Of a stretch of 64,000 nucleotides of DNA, positions 23,866 through 32,475 are shown one piece after another; position 1 is the stretch's first letter; each line of letters opens with the position of its first letter. The translations under genes were made by a program, and so were the position numbers. Below the pieces are notes generated by a model. It did no database searches, was not told where the DNA came from, and worked only from the letters and a program-made list of their open reading frames with translations. Origin of the DNA: an uncultured Muribaculaceae bacterium (lineage in GTDB: Bacteria > Bacteroidota > Bacteroidia > Bacteroidales > Muribaculaceae); NCBI GenBank assembly GCA_944321705.1, contig CALUMG010000003.1:124001-188000 (forward strand), given 5' to 3'.

Positions 23866-24690
23866 ATGTACATTAAAGCCCACATTTTGGACACTGCCTT
23901 CTATGCAATCATGTTGACAGCATCGTTGCATTCCTGCGAGCTGATCGACTACCACCCATACGATGTGAGAATCTCGGGAGAATCAGACATTAATGCCAAG
24001 AATATCATGCGCATTGAAGACAAATGCAAGGACAAGGAAAAAATAAAAGTTGCTGCAATAGGCGACACCCACAAATGGTATGACGAACTGAAATTGCTCA
24101 TAAAAGACATAAACTCGAGAATCGACATCGACTTTGTCATTCATGACGGAGACATGAGTGAATTCGGATACACGCAGGAATTCATTTGGACTCGCGACTA
24201 CTTGCAGAACCTTAACATCCCTTACGTCTCTCTGATAGGCAACCACGATTGCCTTGGAACAGGCAAAGAGGCTTTTGAGGCAATCTTCGGGCCGACAGAT
24301 TTTTCTTTCATAGCAGGAAACATAAAATTCGTATGCCTTAACACCAACGCGCTTGAATATGACTACTCCCAGCCTATACCCGATTTTGAATTCATTATCG
24401 ACGAGTCAACATCACGCACCGATGAATTTTCTCACTCGGTAGCGTGCATGCACGCACGACCCGGTGACGATGTTTTCAACAACAATGTCTCCACAGTGTT
24501 CCACCATTACTTAAAAATGATTCCGGGGCTCATGTGCTGCATCAACGGCCACGGGCACTCGTTGAAAAATGATGACATCTTTGGTGACGGCATAATCTAT
24601 CATCAAACGACAAGCCTCGATGACCGAGCCTACTTATTGTTCACATTCAACAACGACGGAACTTATGAATGCGAAGAAATTCATTTTTAA
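23866..24690 (+). CDS. Metallophosphoesterase lipoprotein
   Basis: 274 residues. The N-terminus is a lipoprotein signal (IMLTASLHSCELID, lipobox LHSC at about residues 25-28), placing the enzyme on the periplasmic or outer face. The calcineurin-like core follows: GDTHKWYDEL (first metal motif), IHDGDMSEFG, LIGNHDCLGTG, ACMHARPGDDVF and the final INGHGHS. All five metal motifs are present, so it should be catalytic; the substrate (phospholipid, nucleotide, phosphoprotein) is unknown. Its last 26 bases overlap the start of the following probable outer-membrane protein gene, so the two are translationally linked. Confidence 0.88.
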   Translation: MYIKAHILDTAFYAIMLTASLHSCELIDYHPYDVRISGESDINAKNIMRIEDKCKDKEKIKVAAIGDTHKWYDELKLLIKDINSRIDIDFVIHDGDMSEFGYTQEFIWTRDYLQNLNIPYVSLIGNHDCLGTGKEAFEAIFGPTDFSFIAGNIKFVCLNTNALEYDYSQPIPDFEFIIDESTSRTDEFSHSVACMHARPGDDVFNNNVSTVFHHYLKMIPGLMCCINGHGHSLKNDDIFGDGIIYHQTTSLDDRAYLLFTFNNDGTYECEEIHF

Positions 24691-25354
24691 GATACTGGTT
24701 GCGATTATATCGTTTATTCCAACCTCGCCTGCCATCTCGGCGACAAAAGCCGACTCCGCGGCAATGGATTCCATGCAAATGGCAAGGCTTATAAAATATG
24801 AAAAAAGGATGATGCGAATGCAAGAGCGATGGCAACGCCACATCCCTTCCTATTATAAAATACAATATGCCGGCAACATGGGATTGCTGTCATTCGGCAC
24901 AGGATGGACCTATGGGAAGAACCGGCAATGGGAAACTGACCTGTTCATCGGATTCATTCCGAAATATGAATCGGACAAAGTAAAAGTAACCCTCACCGTA
25001 AAGCAGAATTTCATACCGTGGAAACTTGATGTCGGCAAATATTTCTCCTTCGAGCCGCTGGCCTGCGGTATCTATCTGAACACAATTTTGAGCAACCAAT
25101 TCTGGGTTAGGCAACCCGAAAGATATCCCAAAGGATACTATTGGTTTGCCACCAAGTTACGTCCTAACATATACATAGGACAACGATTCACATTCAATAT
25201 TTCCCCCGACAAGCGTTTTATAGCAAAAGCCATAACGGTATTTTACGAAATCAGCACCTGCGACTACTACATCCTGAGCCACATAGGCAATAGCGGATAT
25301 CCGCTGCACGACCTCATCAGCTTGTCTTTTGGAGTGAAATTTCAAATTCTTTAA
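24665..25354 (+). CDS. Probable outer-membrane beta-barrel protein, unknown function
   Basis: 229 residues from MNAKKFIFKILVAIISFI, a signal peptide ending SPAISA; the open frame 15 codons further upstream is rejected because this start gives the secretion signal. After a short helical stretch (MARLIKYEKRMMRMQERWQR) the protein is a run of amphipathic beta strands (KIQYAGNMGLLSFGTGWTYG, ETDLFIGFIPKY, RPNIYIGQRFTFNIS) ending in LISLSFGVKFQIL, whose terminal hydrophobic pattern suits an outer-membrane barrel. I do not recognise the family by name. The overlap with the phosphoesterase lipoprotein gene suggests a common surface task. Confidence 0.72.
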   Translation: MNAKKFIFKILVAIISFIPTSPAISATKADSAAMDSMQMARLIKYEKRMMRMQERWQRHIPSYYKIQYAGNMGLLSFGTGWTYGKNRQWETDLFIGFIPKYESDKVKVTLTVKQNFIPWKLDVGKYFSFEPLACGIYLNTILSNQFWVRQPERYPKGYYWFATKLRPNIYIGQRFTFNISPDKRFIAKAITVFYEISTCDYYILSHIGNSGYPLHDLISLSFGVKFQIL

Positions 25355-25375
25355 ACAATAGCCCGTCACTGCGAC

Positions 25376-26611
25376 TCAACCTTCTGTTTCCTCGCCCAAA
25401 TCATCATACTTCTGAAACAAGAAGTCATTATACGGGAATCGCTGAGTGTGGATTATTTTTGCTTTTTCATAAAGCATGTGTTTCAACTCATCGATATTTG
25501 TACGTTGCTTGGCCGATATGAACACGCAATTGTCATTCATCTTTGCCATCCACGATTCCTTCAATTCTTCAAGCGGAATGTTGCGGCGAGTGCGCGGAGT
25601 CAAGTCATCGGCATCTTTCGGGACATAAGTAAACGCGTCTATCTTGTTGAATACAAGTATCATCTCCTTGTTGGCCGCTTCACACACTTCGTTCAAAGTC
25701 TTGTTTACTACCTCTATCTGCTCTTCAAATTGAGGATGCGAAATATCTACTACATGTACCAATATGTCAGCATCTCGCACTTCGTCGAGTGTAGTCTTGA
25801 ACGACTCTACAAGATGCGTGGGCAACTTGCGGATAAACCCAACCGTGTCAGACAACAAAAACGGCAGATTGTCGATAATCACCTTCCTGCAAGTAGTATC
25901 GAGGGTTGCAAACAACTTGTTCTCGGCAAACACGTCGCTCTTGCTCAGCAAGTTCATCAACGTCGATTTTCCAACATTTGTATAACCCACAAGGGCGATG
26001 CGAGTCAACTTGCCACGATTCTTGCGTTGGATGGTCTTTTGCTTGTCGAGCGAACGCAAACGTTCTTTCAACAACGAAATCTTGTCGAGAATGATTCGGC
26101 GGTCAGTTTCTATCTGTGTTTCACCCGGGCCACGCATACCTATACCACCTCGTTGACGTTCCAAGTGGGTCCACATCCTCGTCAACCGAGGCAGCAAATA
26201 TTGGTATTGAGCCAGTTCTACCTGCATTTTTGCATTGGCAGTCTTGGCCCGCTTGGCAAATATGTCAAGGATTAAGCTTGTGCGGTCAAGAATCTTTACT
26301 TTTAATTCCTTTTCAATGTTGGCCACTTGTTTTGATGTAAGGTCATCATCAAATATCACAAGTCCCACTTCATTTTCCTCAACATATTGCTTAATTTCTT
26401 CCAACTTGCCTTTCCCGACAAAAGTTGCGCTATTGGGAGAATCCATGCGTTGCAAAAATTTCTTCACGGTGTCGGCTCCGGCCGTGTCGGCAAGGAAGGC
26501 CAGTTCATCAAGATATTCATTTGCCTTGCTCTCGCCCTGCGTGGGAGTGATTATGCCCACAAGGACAGCCTTTTCATTAGCACCTTCGGTAATCAAATGG
26601 TCTTCTATCAT
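25376..26611 (-). CDS. hflX: Ribosome-associated GTPase HflX
   Basis: 411 residues from MIEDHLITEGANEKAVLVG; the frame is open 42 codons further, but that part is not protein-like for the family. The N-terminal domain has LAFLADTAGADTV and VIFDDDLTSKQVANIEKEL; the linker carries GPGETQIETDRR, diagnostic of HflX. The G domain has GYTNVGKST (P-loop), DTVGFIRKLPTHLVESFK (G3) and NKIDA (G4). HflX splits stalled or hibernating 70S ribosomes. It runs convergent with the barrel gene and follows the OmpH-like gene on the same strand. Confidence 0.95.
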   Translation of the reverse strand: MIEDHLITEGANEKAVLVGIITPTQGESKANEYLDELAFLADTAGADTVKKFLQRMDSPNSATFVGKGKLEEIKQYVEENEVGLVIFDDDLTSKQVANIEKELKVKILDRTSLILDIFAKRAKTANAKMQVELAQYQYLLPRLTRMWTHLERQRGGIGMRGPGETQIETDRRIILDKISLLKERLRSLDKQKTIQRKNRGKLTRIALVGYTNVGKSTLMNLLSKSDVFAENKLFATLDTTCRKVIIDNLPFLLSDTVGFIRKLPTHLVESFKTTLDEVRDADILVHVVDISHPQFEEQIEVVNKTLNEVCEAANKEMILVFNKIDAFTYVPKDADDLTPRTRRNIPLEELKESWMAKMNDNCVFISAKQRTNIDELKHMLYEKAKIIHTQRFPYNDFLFQKYDDLGEETEG

Positions 26612-26774
26612 AAAAATATCTGTTTCTCTGTTTTTAGTTTTACGCACCACCCACGCAGGCCATCTCTCATCGACCATACGTCGGTACAAACATGCAGGCC
26701 GCGCCTCCATCTTCAATTGAAGCCGCGACCTGCACAAATGCGTTTCTTAACGAAGTAAAACTCGAAATTCCGCC

Positions 26775-27371
26775 TTATTTTTTCTCAACTTTGGTGTAAC
26801 GCTTGTTCAATCCTTCAACAACATCGTTGGTAACATCATATTTCGGATCGACATAAACGCTCGAAGCCTTGTAGAGAATCATGTCATACCCGTTTTGCTT
26901 GGCGTAATACTTGATAAAGCTTTCTATCGAGTCGTTAAGTTGAATGTTATATTGCTGCATTTCATTTTGCGCATCGCGTTGCAATTTCGACAGGTAATTT
27001 TGAGCGTCGACTTGCATTTGTTGCAATTTGGCTTGGTCGGCATTGAAACTTTCTTGTGTCAAGTAACCGTTGTTTTGATACTTTGATTGGATTTCGTTGC
27101 CAAAACGAGTTATCTCGGCACCTCTTTTTTGTTGCTCGCTGTCAAGTTGGTTGGAACGACGCAACATAGCCTCATTGATTTCCATCGCAAGATTATACTT
27201 GGCAAGCAAAGTGTCTCCGTCAATGTAACGTATGACCATTTGCTCGCTGTTTCCGGCTACAGGAGCCTGTGTTGCAACATCATTACTGTTATTGGCATTG
27301 TTGCACGATGTCACCATCAATAATCCTGCCGCAACAATAATGCATTTTACTGATTGCGTAAAAAATTTCAT
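26775..27371 (-). CDS. OmpH/Skp-like lipoprotein
   Basis: 198 residues. Lipoprotein signal with lipobox VTSC (about residues 20-23), then IRYIDGDTLLAKYNLAMEI, a long charged helical stretch (residues ~65-150, rich in Q, N, K, E) and a C-terminal AKQNGYDMILYKASSVYV / NDVVEGLNKRY segment, as in Skp-family periplasmic chaperones. Skp proteins hold unfolded outer-membrane proteins; lipidated versions are common in Bacteroidales. It follows the tiny membrane-protein gene by 15 bases, likely one operon. An imperfect GC-rich inverted repeat at about 26692-26735 may end the transcript, but it lacks a T-run. Confidence 0.88.
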   Translation of the reverse strand: MKFFTQSVKCIIVAAGLLMVTSCNNANNSNDVATQAPVAGNSEQMVIRYIDGDTLLAKYNLAMEINEAMLRRSNQLDSEQQKRGAEITRFGNEIQSKYQNNGYLTQESFNADQAKLQQMQVDAQNYLSKLQRDAQNEMQQYNIQLNDSIESFIKYYAKQNGYDMILYKASSVYVDPKYDVTNDVVEGLNKRYTKVEKK

Positions 27372-27386
27372 TTCTGTATGTTTAAG

Positions 27387-27554
27387 TTATTTATTTCTCT
27401 CATCAGTAGCGCAAGTGATTCCTCTTTTTCTCATGGCCGGATTGCTGTGAATATGAGTATTAGGGAACTTTCCCCCTTTCACAAAAAACACTTTCACTCC
27501 TAACAGCATAACCGAAATGCCAACAATTAATATCGTAACCAAGACTATTTTCAC
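27387..27554 (-). CDS. Small single-pass membrane protein
   Basis: 55 residues from a GTG start (MKIVLVTILIVGIS...). The frame opens at a TTG at 27578, but that codon overlaps the -7 promoter element, so the GTG is preferred. One membrane helix (VLVTILIVGISVMLLGVKV) is followed by FFVKGGKFPNTHIHSNPAMR and a short Cys-containing tail (RGITCATDERNK). I recall the signature KGGKFPNTH from small uncharacterised proteins in many Bacteroidales, so it is likely a real conserved gene. Function unknown. It sits 15 bases ahead of the OmpH/Skp-like gene. Confidence 0.68.
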   Translation of the reverse strand: MKIVLVTILIVGISVMLLGVKVFFVKGGKFPNTHIHSNPAMRKRGITCATDERNK

Positions 27555-27575
27555 TTCGTCGCTCAATTTGTGGTG

Positions 27576-27583
27576 CAAATATA
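27576..27583 (-). promoter_or_regulatory. -7 promoter element for the small membrane protein-OmpH operon, at a repeat remnant
   Basis: The minus strand reads TATATTTG (TAnnTTTG). The plus strand here, CAAATATATGAAAGGTAAATG in overlapping short pieces, closely resembles the left end of the palindromic repeat units at 8288 (CAAAGATAGTGAAAGG, then TGAATG), so this promoter may be a solo remnant of the same element. Confidence 0.5.
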
Positions 27584-27711
27584 TGAAAGGTAAATGTAAA
27601 ATTTGTTTTTACTCAAATTTATTTTGTAACTTAGTATGCAAAAATCGGATAATTTAACATTATTTCAAATTGGGATGTTTTTACTCCCGTTATTATACAT
27701 AAATTCACTAT

Positions 27712-29172
27712 ATGGACATTACTGGACTAAAACCGGCTGTTATTTGGAACATTTTTGATCAAATCACAAAAGTTCCTCGCCCTTCAAAAAAGGAAGGGAA
27801 AATTCATGATTTTCTCGTAAATTTCGCAAAAGAACACGGCATCGCCTACCGGACCGATGAAATAGGCAACGTGGCCATGTTCAAGCCTGCTTCCCCGGGA
27901 TATGAAAATTCTCCGCGCGTAGTATTGCAAGGTCACATGGACATGGTGTGTGAAAAAGACAACGGAGTGGAACATGACTTTGAAAATGACCCCATACAAA
28001 CATACGTCGATGGCGAATGGGTCAAGGCAAAAGGCACGACACTGGGAGCCGACAACGGTATCGGGATGGCTGCATCTTTGGCTGTCCTTGTAAGCCCTGA
28101 TTTGGTTCACGGGCCGGTTGAAGCCCTTTTCACAGTAGATGAAGAAACCGGTTTGACTGGTGCCAACAACCTTGGTAAAGACATGATTGAAGGCGACATC
28201 CTACTCAACCTCGATTCAGAAGAAGACGGAGAAATATGCATAGGATGCGCCGGTGGCATCGACACTGTTTCCCACTTGCATTACAAACGCTCGTTTGCTC
28301 CCGACAAATTCTTGTTCTTCAAGATTAACATTACAAAGCTACAAGGCGGGCACTCTGGTACCGACATCAACGCAGGCCGTGCAAATGCCAACAAGATTTT
28401 GGCGCGCTTCCTGTGGGACCTTTCTCAAGAATATGAAATATCTTTGTCTTCAATCGACGGTGGTAACTTGCGCAATGCCATTGCCCGTGAAGCACATGCC
28501 GTAGTGGGAATCCATTGCGACCACAAGGAGCAATTGAGAGTAAGGCTCAACAATTTCATCGCCGACATCGAGAATGAATATAAAGCCGTTGAAAAAGACA
28601 TGCTCATCACAGTGGAAACAGCCGATGCTCCTGAATATTGCATCGACATGGAAACATCTTCGGCTTTAATACGCGCAATCTATTGCGCTCCTCACGGAGT
28701 TGTATCGATGAGCAGGGATATTCCGGGACTCGTTGAGACGTCTACCAACCTTGCTTCAGTAAAGATGTTGCCCGACAATGAGATTATCATAACAACATCT
28801 CAACGCAGCTCGGTGGAAAGCCGCAAATATGACATCGCGCACCAAGTAGAAGCTGTATTCCAGCTCGCAGGAGCAACAGTGACCCACACCGATGGATATC
28901 CCGGATGGGCTCCGAACATGGATTCGAAGATTCTCGACATTGCAACTCGTGCCTATGAAGGACTATTCAACGAAACTCCAAAGGCAACAGCAATCCATGC
29001 AGGACTTGAATGCGGATTGTTCCTCAAGAACTATCCACACCTCGACATGATTTCTTTCGGCCCGACATTGAGAAACGTGCACTCGCCAAAAGAAGCCATG
29101 CATATCCCTGCCGTGGAAAAATTCTGGGCTTTCTTGACCCGCATCCTTGAAATGGTTGCCAAAGGTGAATAA
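27712..29172 (+). CDS. pepD: Aminoacyl-histidine dipeptidase (Xaa-His dipeptidase, M20 family)
   Basis: 486 residues; a cytosolic zinc peptidase cleaving Xaa-His and other dipeptides. Metal and catalytic motifs are in order: QGHMDMVCEKDN (first zinc His and catalytic Asp), GTTLGADNGIGMAA (bridging Asp), FTVDEETGLTGA (general-base Glu plus ligand), LDSEEDGEICIG, and a C-terminal SFGPTLRNVHSPKE with the last His. The lid domain lies between (LQGGHSGTDINAGRANA). Complete and probably active. Monocistronic, with a strong terminator. Confidence 0.95.
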   Translation: MDITGLKPAVIWNIFDQITKVPRPSKKEGKIHDFLVNFAKEHGIAYRTDEIGNVAMFKPASPGYENSPRVVLQGHMDMVCEKDNGVEHDFENDPIQTYVDGEWVKAKGTTLGADNGIGMAASLAVLVSPDLVHGPVEALFTVDEETGLTGANNLGKDMIEGDILLNLDSEEDGEICIGCAGGIDTVSHLHYKRSFAPDKFLFFKINITKLQGGHSGTDINAGRANANKILARFLWDLSQEYEISLSSIDGGNLRNAIAREAHAVVGIHCDHKEQLRVRLNNFIADIENEYKAVEKDMLITVETADAPEYCIDMETSSALIRAIYCAPHGVVSMSRDIPGLVETSTNLASVKMLPDNEIIITTSQRSSVESRKYDIAHQVEAVFQLAGATVTHTDGYPGWAPNMDSKILDIATRAYEGLFNETPKATAIHAGLECGLFLKNYPHLDMISFGPTLRNVHSPKEAMHIPAVEKFWAFLTRILEMVAKGE

Positions 29173-29199
29173 CATTTCTACAAGGCTTATGACATACCG

Positions 29200-29254
29200 A
29201 CTTGCGGGGAACTCCCCATGTTGAAAGACACGGGATTTCCCCGCAAGTTTTTTT
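29200..29254 (+). terminator. Terminator of pepD
   Basis: ACTTGCGGGGA / TCCCCGCAAGT, a perfect 11-base stem around a long loop, followed by seven T. Confidence 0.9.
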
Positions 29255-29305
29255 CACATCAATCCGAATACCTCGAAAACATAATCATGCCAATTACCGC
29301 ATCTC

Positions 29306-30067
29306 ATGAAAACATTAATCCACTCAATACTGGCAACAATGTCGATACTCCTGTTAATGGCACTATGCACAACCGGATATGACAACGGCAAAGACGTAAT
29401 TAAAAAAATTGACAATCTTGTAGATTCCGTTTCGAACGACAGTATTTCACAGGATTCAATAATCAAAATCTCTTGCAGGGAATTAAATGACATAGCAAAA
29501 ATTTCCAATATTGAGGTAGCGACCATAAAAGCGGTAAGTTTCATCGAAGCAGGCCCCGAACACACCGGATTCATCAAATATGGTTCTCCTATCGTACACC
29601 TCGAAGTTTCAATGTTCAAGAAAATGCTGCAAAAAGCCGGATATGACGTGGACTCGCTATCAAAACTTCATCCTGAAGCGTTAGGTCCATTAAAAAAAGA
29701 CAAATACGGTTCTGCCATATTAGCTCAAAAGGCTCAATTCGATTCGGCTGCAGCCATAAACGACAGTCTGGCAAAAATATGTACCTATTGGGGCATGTTC
29801 CAAATTAGAGGCTCCAACTGGCGACAATGCGGCTCTGCTTCACTTGACGATTTTATTGCACAAATGTGCAAATCAGAGACAAGCCAGCTGGATTTGTTTG
29901 TGAAATTCATAACAAACACAGGCTTGCATAAATATTTAATCGCAAAAGATTGGGAAAGTTTTGCAAAAGCCTATAACGGCAAGGGCTATGTCCGGAATCG
30001 CTATCACATCCGACTCGAACAAGCTTACCGACGTTTTGCTGCGCAAAAAAATGATTCCATCAGATAA
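29306..30067 (+). CDS. Exported N-acetylmuramidase-like protein (DUF3380 type)
   Basis: 253 residues. An N-terminal hydrophobic signal (TLIHSILATMSILLLMALC) is followed by a linker, then a lysozyme-like domain: IKAVSFIEAGPEHTGFI (likely catalytic Glu), GSPIVHLEVSMFKKML, YWGMFQIRGSNWRQCG, SLDDFIAQMCKSETSQLDLF and FAKAYNGKGYVRNRYHIRL. This order matches the N-acetylmuramidase family first known from phage endolysins. Here it has a secretion signal and no phage genes nearby, so a role in peptidoglycan remodelling or interbacterial competition is possible. The Cys at ~21 is not in a good lipobox, so it is probably not a lipoprotein. Confidence 0.8.
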   Translation: MKTLIHSILATMSILLLMALCTTGYDNGKDVIKKIDNLVDSVSNDSISQDSIIKISCRELNDIAKISNIEVATIKAVSFIEAGPEHTGFIKYGSPIVHLEVSMFKKMLQKAGYDVDSLSKLHPEALGPLKKDKYGSAILAQKAQFDSAAAINDSLAKICTYWGMFQIRGSNWRQCGSASLDDFIAQMCKSETSQLDLFVKFITNTGLHKYLIAKDWESFAKAYNGKGYVRNRYHIRLEQAYRRFAAQKNDSIR

Positions 30068-30110
30068 TGATGCGGAATCCACGAAAAATCAACATTTAAC
30101 AATGAAGACC

Positions 30111-31217
30111 TTATTGTCTTGATAAGACTTTATTGTAGACTTCCACAGTCTGTCTTGCTATATTATTCCAGTCGTAATTGGATAAATCATACGATCTTTC
30201 CTTAATTGTGGCATCAGAAGCTTGCGACAATTTATTCTTCAGTCCCGAAATAAGCGAATCGATATTTCCGCAATTGAAGAAATCATCGGCCGACAATTCA
30301 GGCAACCGATTGGCAGGAATGTCGCTCACAAGCACGTCGCGCTTGTAACTCATGGCTTCCAGCAGAGAAATTGGTAATCCTTCATGAAATGAAGGCAAAA
30401 CGAACAATGCCGCATGTGCCAACAACTGGCTCAATTTTTCACCCTTCACGAACCCGGTCAACACGACCCCGTTATCCAAGGCTTTCCGCTTAAGCATCAA
30501 AGAGTATTCGTCTTCATGGTCGGCATCTCCGGCTATCACCAACTTGAAATCATACATTTCTGCTTTGACAAACGCGTCTATCAGCATGTCAAAACCTTTT
30601 TCCTTGACAAAACGTCCTACTGCCAACACATATTTGCCGTCGCTCAAACCTATGGAATCGATGTAATCCGTCTTCCCTGAAACATGCGGAGCATTGACTC
30701 CGTTAAAAATCAAATTTGAATCACGATTATATTTAGTTTTCAATATATCGGCGATGACACGGGATATCACAATGACCTCATTGCTGTACAAGGCTCCATT
30801 GCGTTCTCCAAGTTGCAACATCAACTTAGCAAAACGTCCCCACTTCTTGCGGTCATAGTCTGGCCCGTGATGTGTGGTAACCACTTTCAAGCCAAGCAAA
30901 CGGGCAAACGGTGCCATCAACGATGGCCCGATTGCGTGTATATGCACCACGTCGGCTTTAAGCCGTTTTGCCTCGATGACGGCAAGAAAAGTATGGACTA
31001 TGGCTTCAAGGCTTTTCTTGCGCGGGGCATATACATCCTTCAGCTTTACGCCTTTATAAGATTCAATTTTATTGTTCTCTGCGACATAGCACGAGCGTCT
31101 TATTACAGTCACGTCATGCCCCATGGCGGCAATGCGAGGGAAAAGTTCCTCGCAATGTGTTTCCACTCCGCCCATTATGTCGGGAATTCCACGAGTACCT
31201 GTAACAACTATTTTCAT
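30111..31217 (-). CDS. Glycosyltransferase family 4 (exopolysaccharide cluster)
   Basis: 368 residues (370 from an ATG two codons upstream). A GT-B enzyme: N-terminal MKIVVTGTRGIPDIMGGVET and VTTHHGPDYDRKKWG, then the donor-binding half with VLAVGRFVKEKGFDMLIDAF, LTGFVKGEKLSQLLAHA and the E-x7-E motif in PSFHEGLPISLLEAMSYKRD. The start resembles the DUF1972 subgroup of rhamnosyl- or glucosyltransferases. It adds a sugar to the lipid-linked repeat unit in the cytosol. It is 18 bases after the radical SAM gene, in the same operon. Confidence 0.9.
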   Translation of the reverse strand: MKIVVTGTRGIPDIMGGVETHCEELFPRIAAMGHDVTVIRRSCYVAENNKIESYKGVKLKDVYAPRKKSLEAIVHTFLAVIEAKRLKADVVHIHAIGPSLMAPFARLLGLKVVTTHHGPDYDRKKWGRFAKLMLQLGERNGALYSNEVIVISRVIADILKTKYNRDSNLIFNGVNAPHVSGKTDYIDSIGLSDGKYVLAVGRFVKEKGFDMLIDAFVKAEMYDFKLVIAGDADHEDEYSLMLKRKALDNGVVLTGFVKGEKLSQLLAHAALFVLPSFHEGLPISLLEAMSYKRDVLVSDIPANRLPELSADDFFNCGNIDSLISGLKNKLSQASDATIKERSYDLSNYDWNNIARQTVEVYNKVLSRQ

Positions 31218-31241
31218 GGCCAAAAACAGAATTAAGCGTTT

Positions 31242-32312
31242 TTAAAATTTTTCTCGCAAGTTTCCTTGTTCCGGGTCTTGCCCCACATCATACCACTTCT
31301 TGTCGAGACAAGCTTCCTTGCCCTGCATCACGCGCAGCTTGTTTTTCAACACCCAACCAAGTGGATGACGTACATATTTGTGCATCACCGGCGACGCCGT
31401 GCCCACCATCCAGCAATTCTTGGGACAGCGGCGCACCTTGGCTCGCACTTCCTCGGCTTTAGGGCTTTCCCATATCTCGGAGAAATCTTTCACGTCACGG
31501 ATGTTACCCATGCTCTCTTTCCAATATTTTGACTCAAGGCCGTTGCATGGATACACATCCCCATAAGGCTCGATGAAGAAATTCATCGTGCCTGCTTCGC
31601 ATGGCAGCATCCTGCGCCCTCCTTCGACATAGTTTATCAATCCCATGTTGAAGAATGCGCGGAACCACGACTTTGGATGCTTCTCTTTCAATTGCCAGTC
31701 GATGAGCCGGGTGAAATTGGCACACACTTCATCTTTGTTGGTAATCACGTTATCGTCCTTGTGGAAATAGTAAGAATTATGGAATGCCGCCGTGGCAAAT
31801 TCCATTCCCAGAGACTTTGACAACAAGTATAACGACAACATGTCGCTGGAATTATAATTGGACACCGTGCAACCAAAGCCTATGTCCTTCAATCCCATTT
31901 CCTTCAATGTCAACAGCGTACGCAGCCCCTTGTCAAATCCGCCTTCACGGCCTCGCAACTCGTCATTTTTCTGCGACAACCCTTCAATTGAGATTCTTAT
32001 GCCTATGTTGGGATACTTTTTTGCAAGGGCGATTACCCTGTCTTCAAACCAGCCCGATGTCGAAATGACGATGCGGGGCGATTTCTTGTAGCACACCTTG
32101 ACGACTTCTTCAAGGTCTTCCCTTATGAAAGGCTCGCCGCCCGTAAGGTTTATGAATTTCAACTTTGGCAGGATTTCGAGTTCTTCGGGCTTGATTTCCT
32201 GTTTTATGTCGGTAGGGTTCTTCCAGATGTTGCACATCTTGCACCTCATGGGGCAACGATACGTTAATATGATGCTGGCATCTGTAGGCCGCTGTATAAC
32301 ATGCTTGTTCAT
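31242..32312 (-). CDS. Radical SAM protein in exopolysaccharide cluster
   Basis: 356 residues. The cluster-binding motif is TYRCPMRCKMCNIW (C20-x3-C24-x2-C27), followed by INLTGGEPFIREDLEE (SAM-binding GGE) and the strands of a partial TIM barrel. A C-terminal Cys set (PCEAGTMNFFIEPYGDVYPC, then RRCPKNCWM) looks like a SPASM or twitch domain binding an auxiliary 4Fe-4S cluster. Such enzymes modify peptides, sugars or lipids by radical chemistry. Its place between glycosyltransferase and polysaccharide genes suggests a carbohydrate or lipid-carrier substrate, but this is inference. It has its own promoter element at 32468. Confidence 0.88.
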   Translation of the reverse strand: MNKHVIQRPTDASIILTYRCPMRCKMCNIWKNPTDIKQEIKPEELEILPKLKFINLTGGEPFIREDLEEVVKVCYKKSPRIVISTSGWFEDRVIALAKKYPNIGIRISIEGLSQKNDELRGREGGFDKGLRTLLTLKEMGLKDIGFGCTVSNYNSSDMLSLYLLSKSLGMEFATAAFHNSYYFHKDDNVITNKDEVCANFTRLIDWQLKEKHPKSWFRAFFNMGLINYVEGGRRMLPCEAGTMNFFIEPYGDVYPCNGLESKYWKESMGNIRDVKDFSEIWESPKAEEVRAKVRRCPKNCWMVGTASPVMHKYVRHPLGWVLKNKLRVMQGKEACLDKKWYDVGQDPEQGNLREKF

Positions 32313-32467
32313 GTCTAAATGTGGTACTTAGTTCTTATATTAAACGCCCTTGCCGTTTCGACAAACAAGGCTCGCGGGCAATACATTCAAAAAAAGCAAT
32401 AGGTTTCGCGCACGCAACGTCCATGACATTCTCACGGGAGTGTCCTGTTGCCATTGCACACGTCGTG

Positions 32468-32475
32468 CAAAGTTA
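32468..32475 (-). promoter_or_regulatory. -7 promoter element for the radical SAM-GT4 operon
   Basis: The minus strand reads TAACTTTG (TAnnTTTG), leaving a leader of about 150 bases. The 261-base gap up to 32573 holds no gene I can support. Confidence 0.5.

Noticed and set aside
26692-26735. Terminator between the OmpH-like gene and hflX
   Set aside because: A GC-rich imperfect inverted repeat exists, but no T-run follows; kept only as a remark, since hflX has no visible promoter and may be read through.
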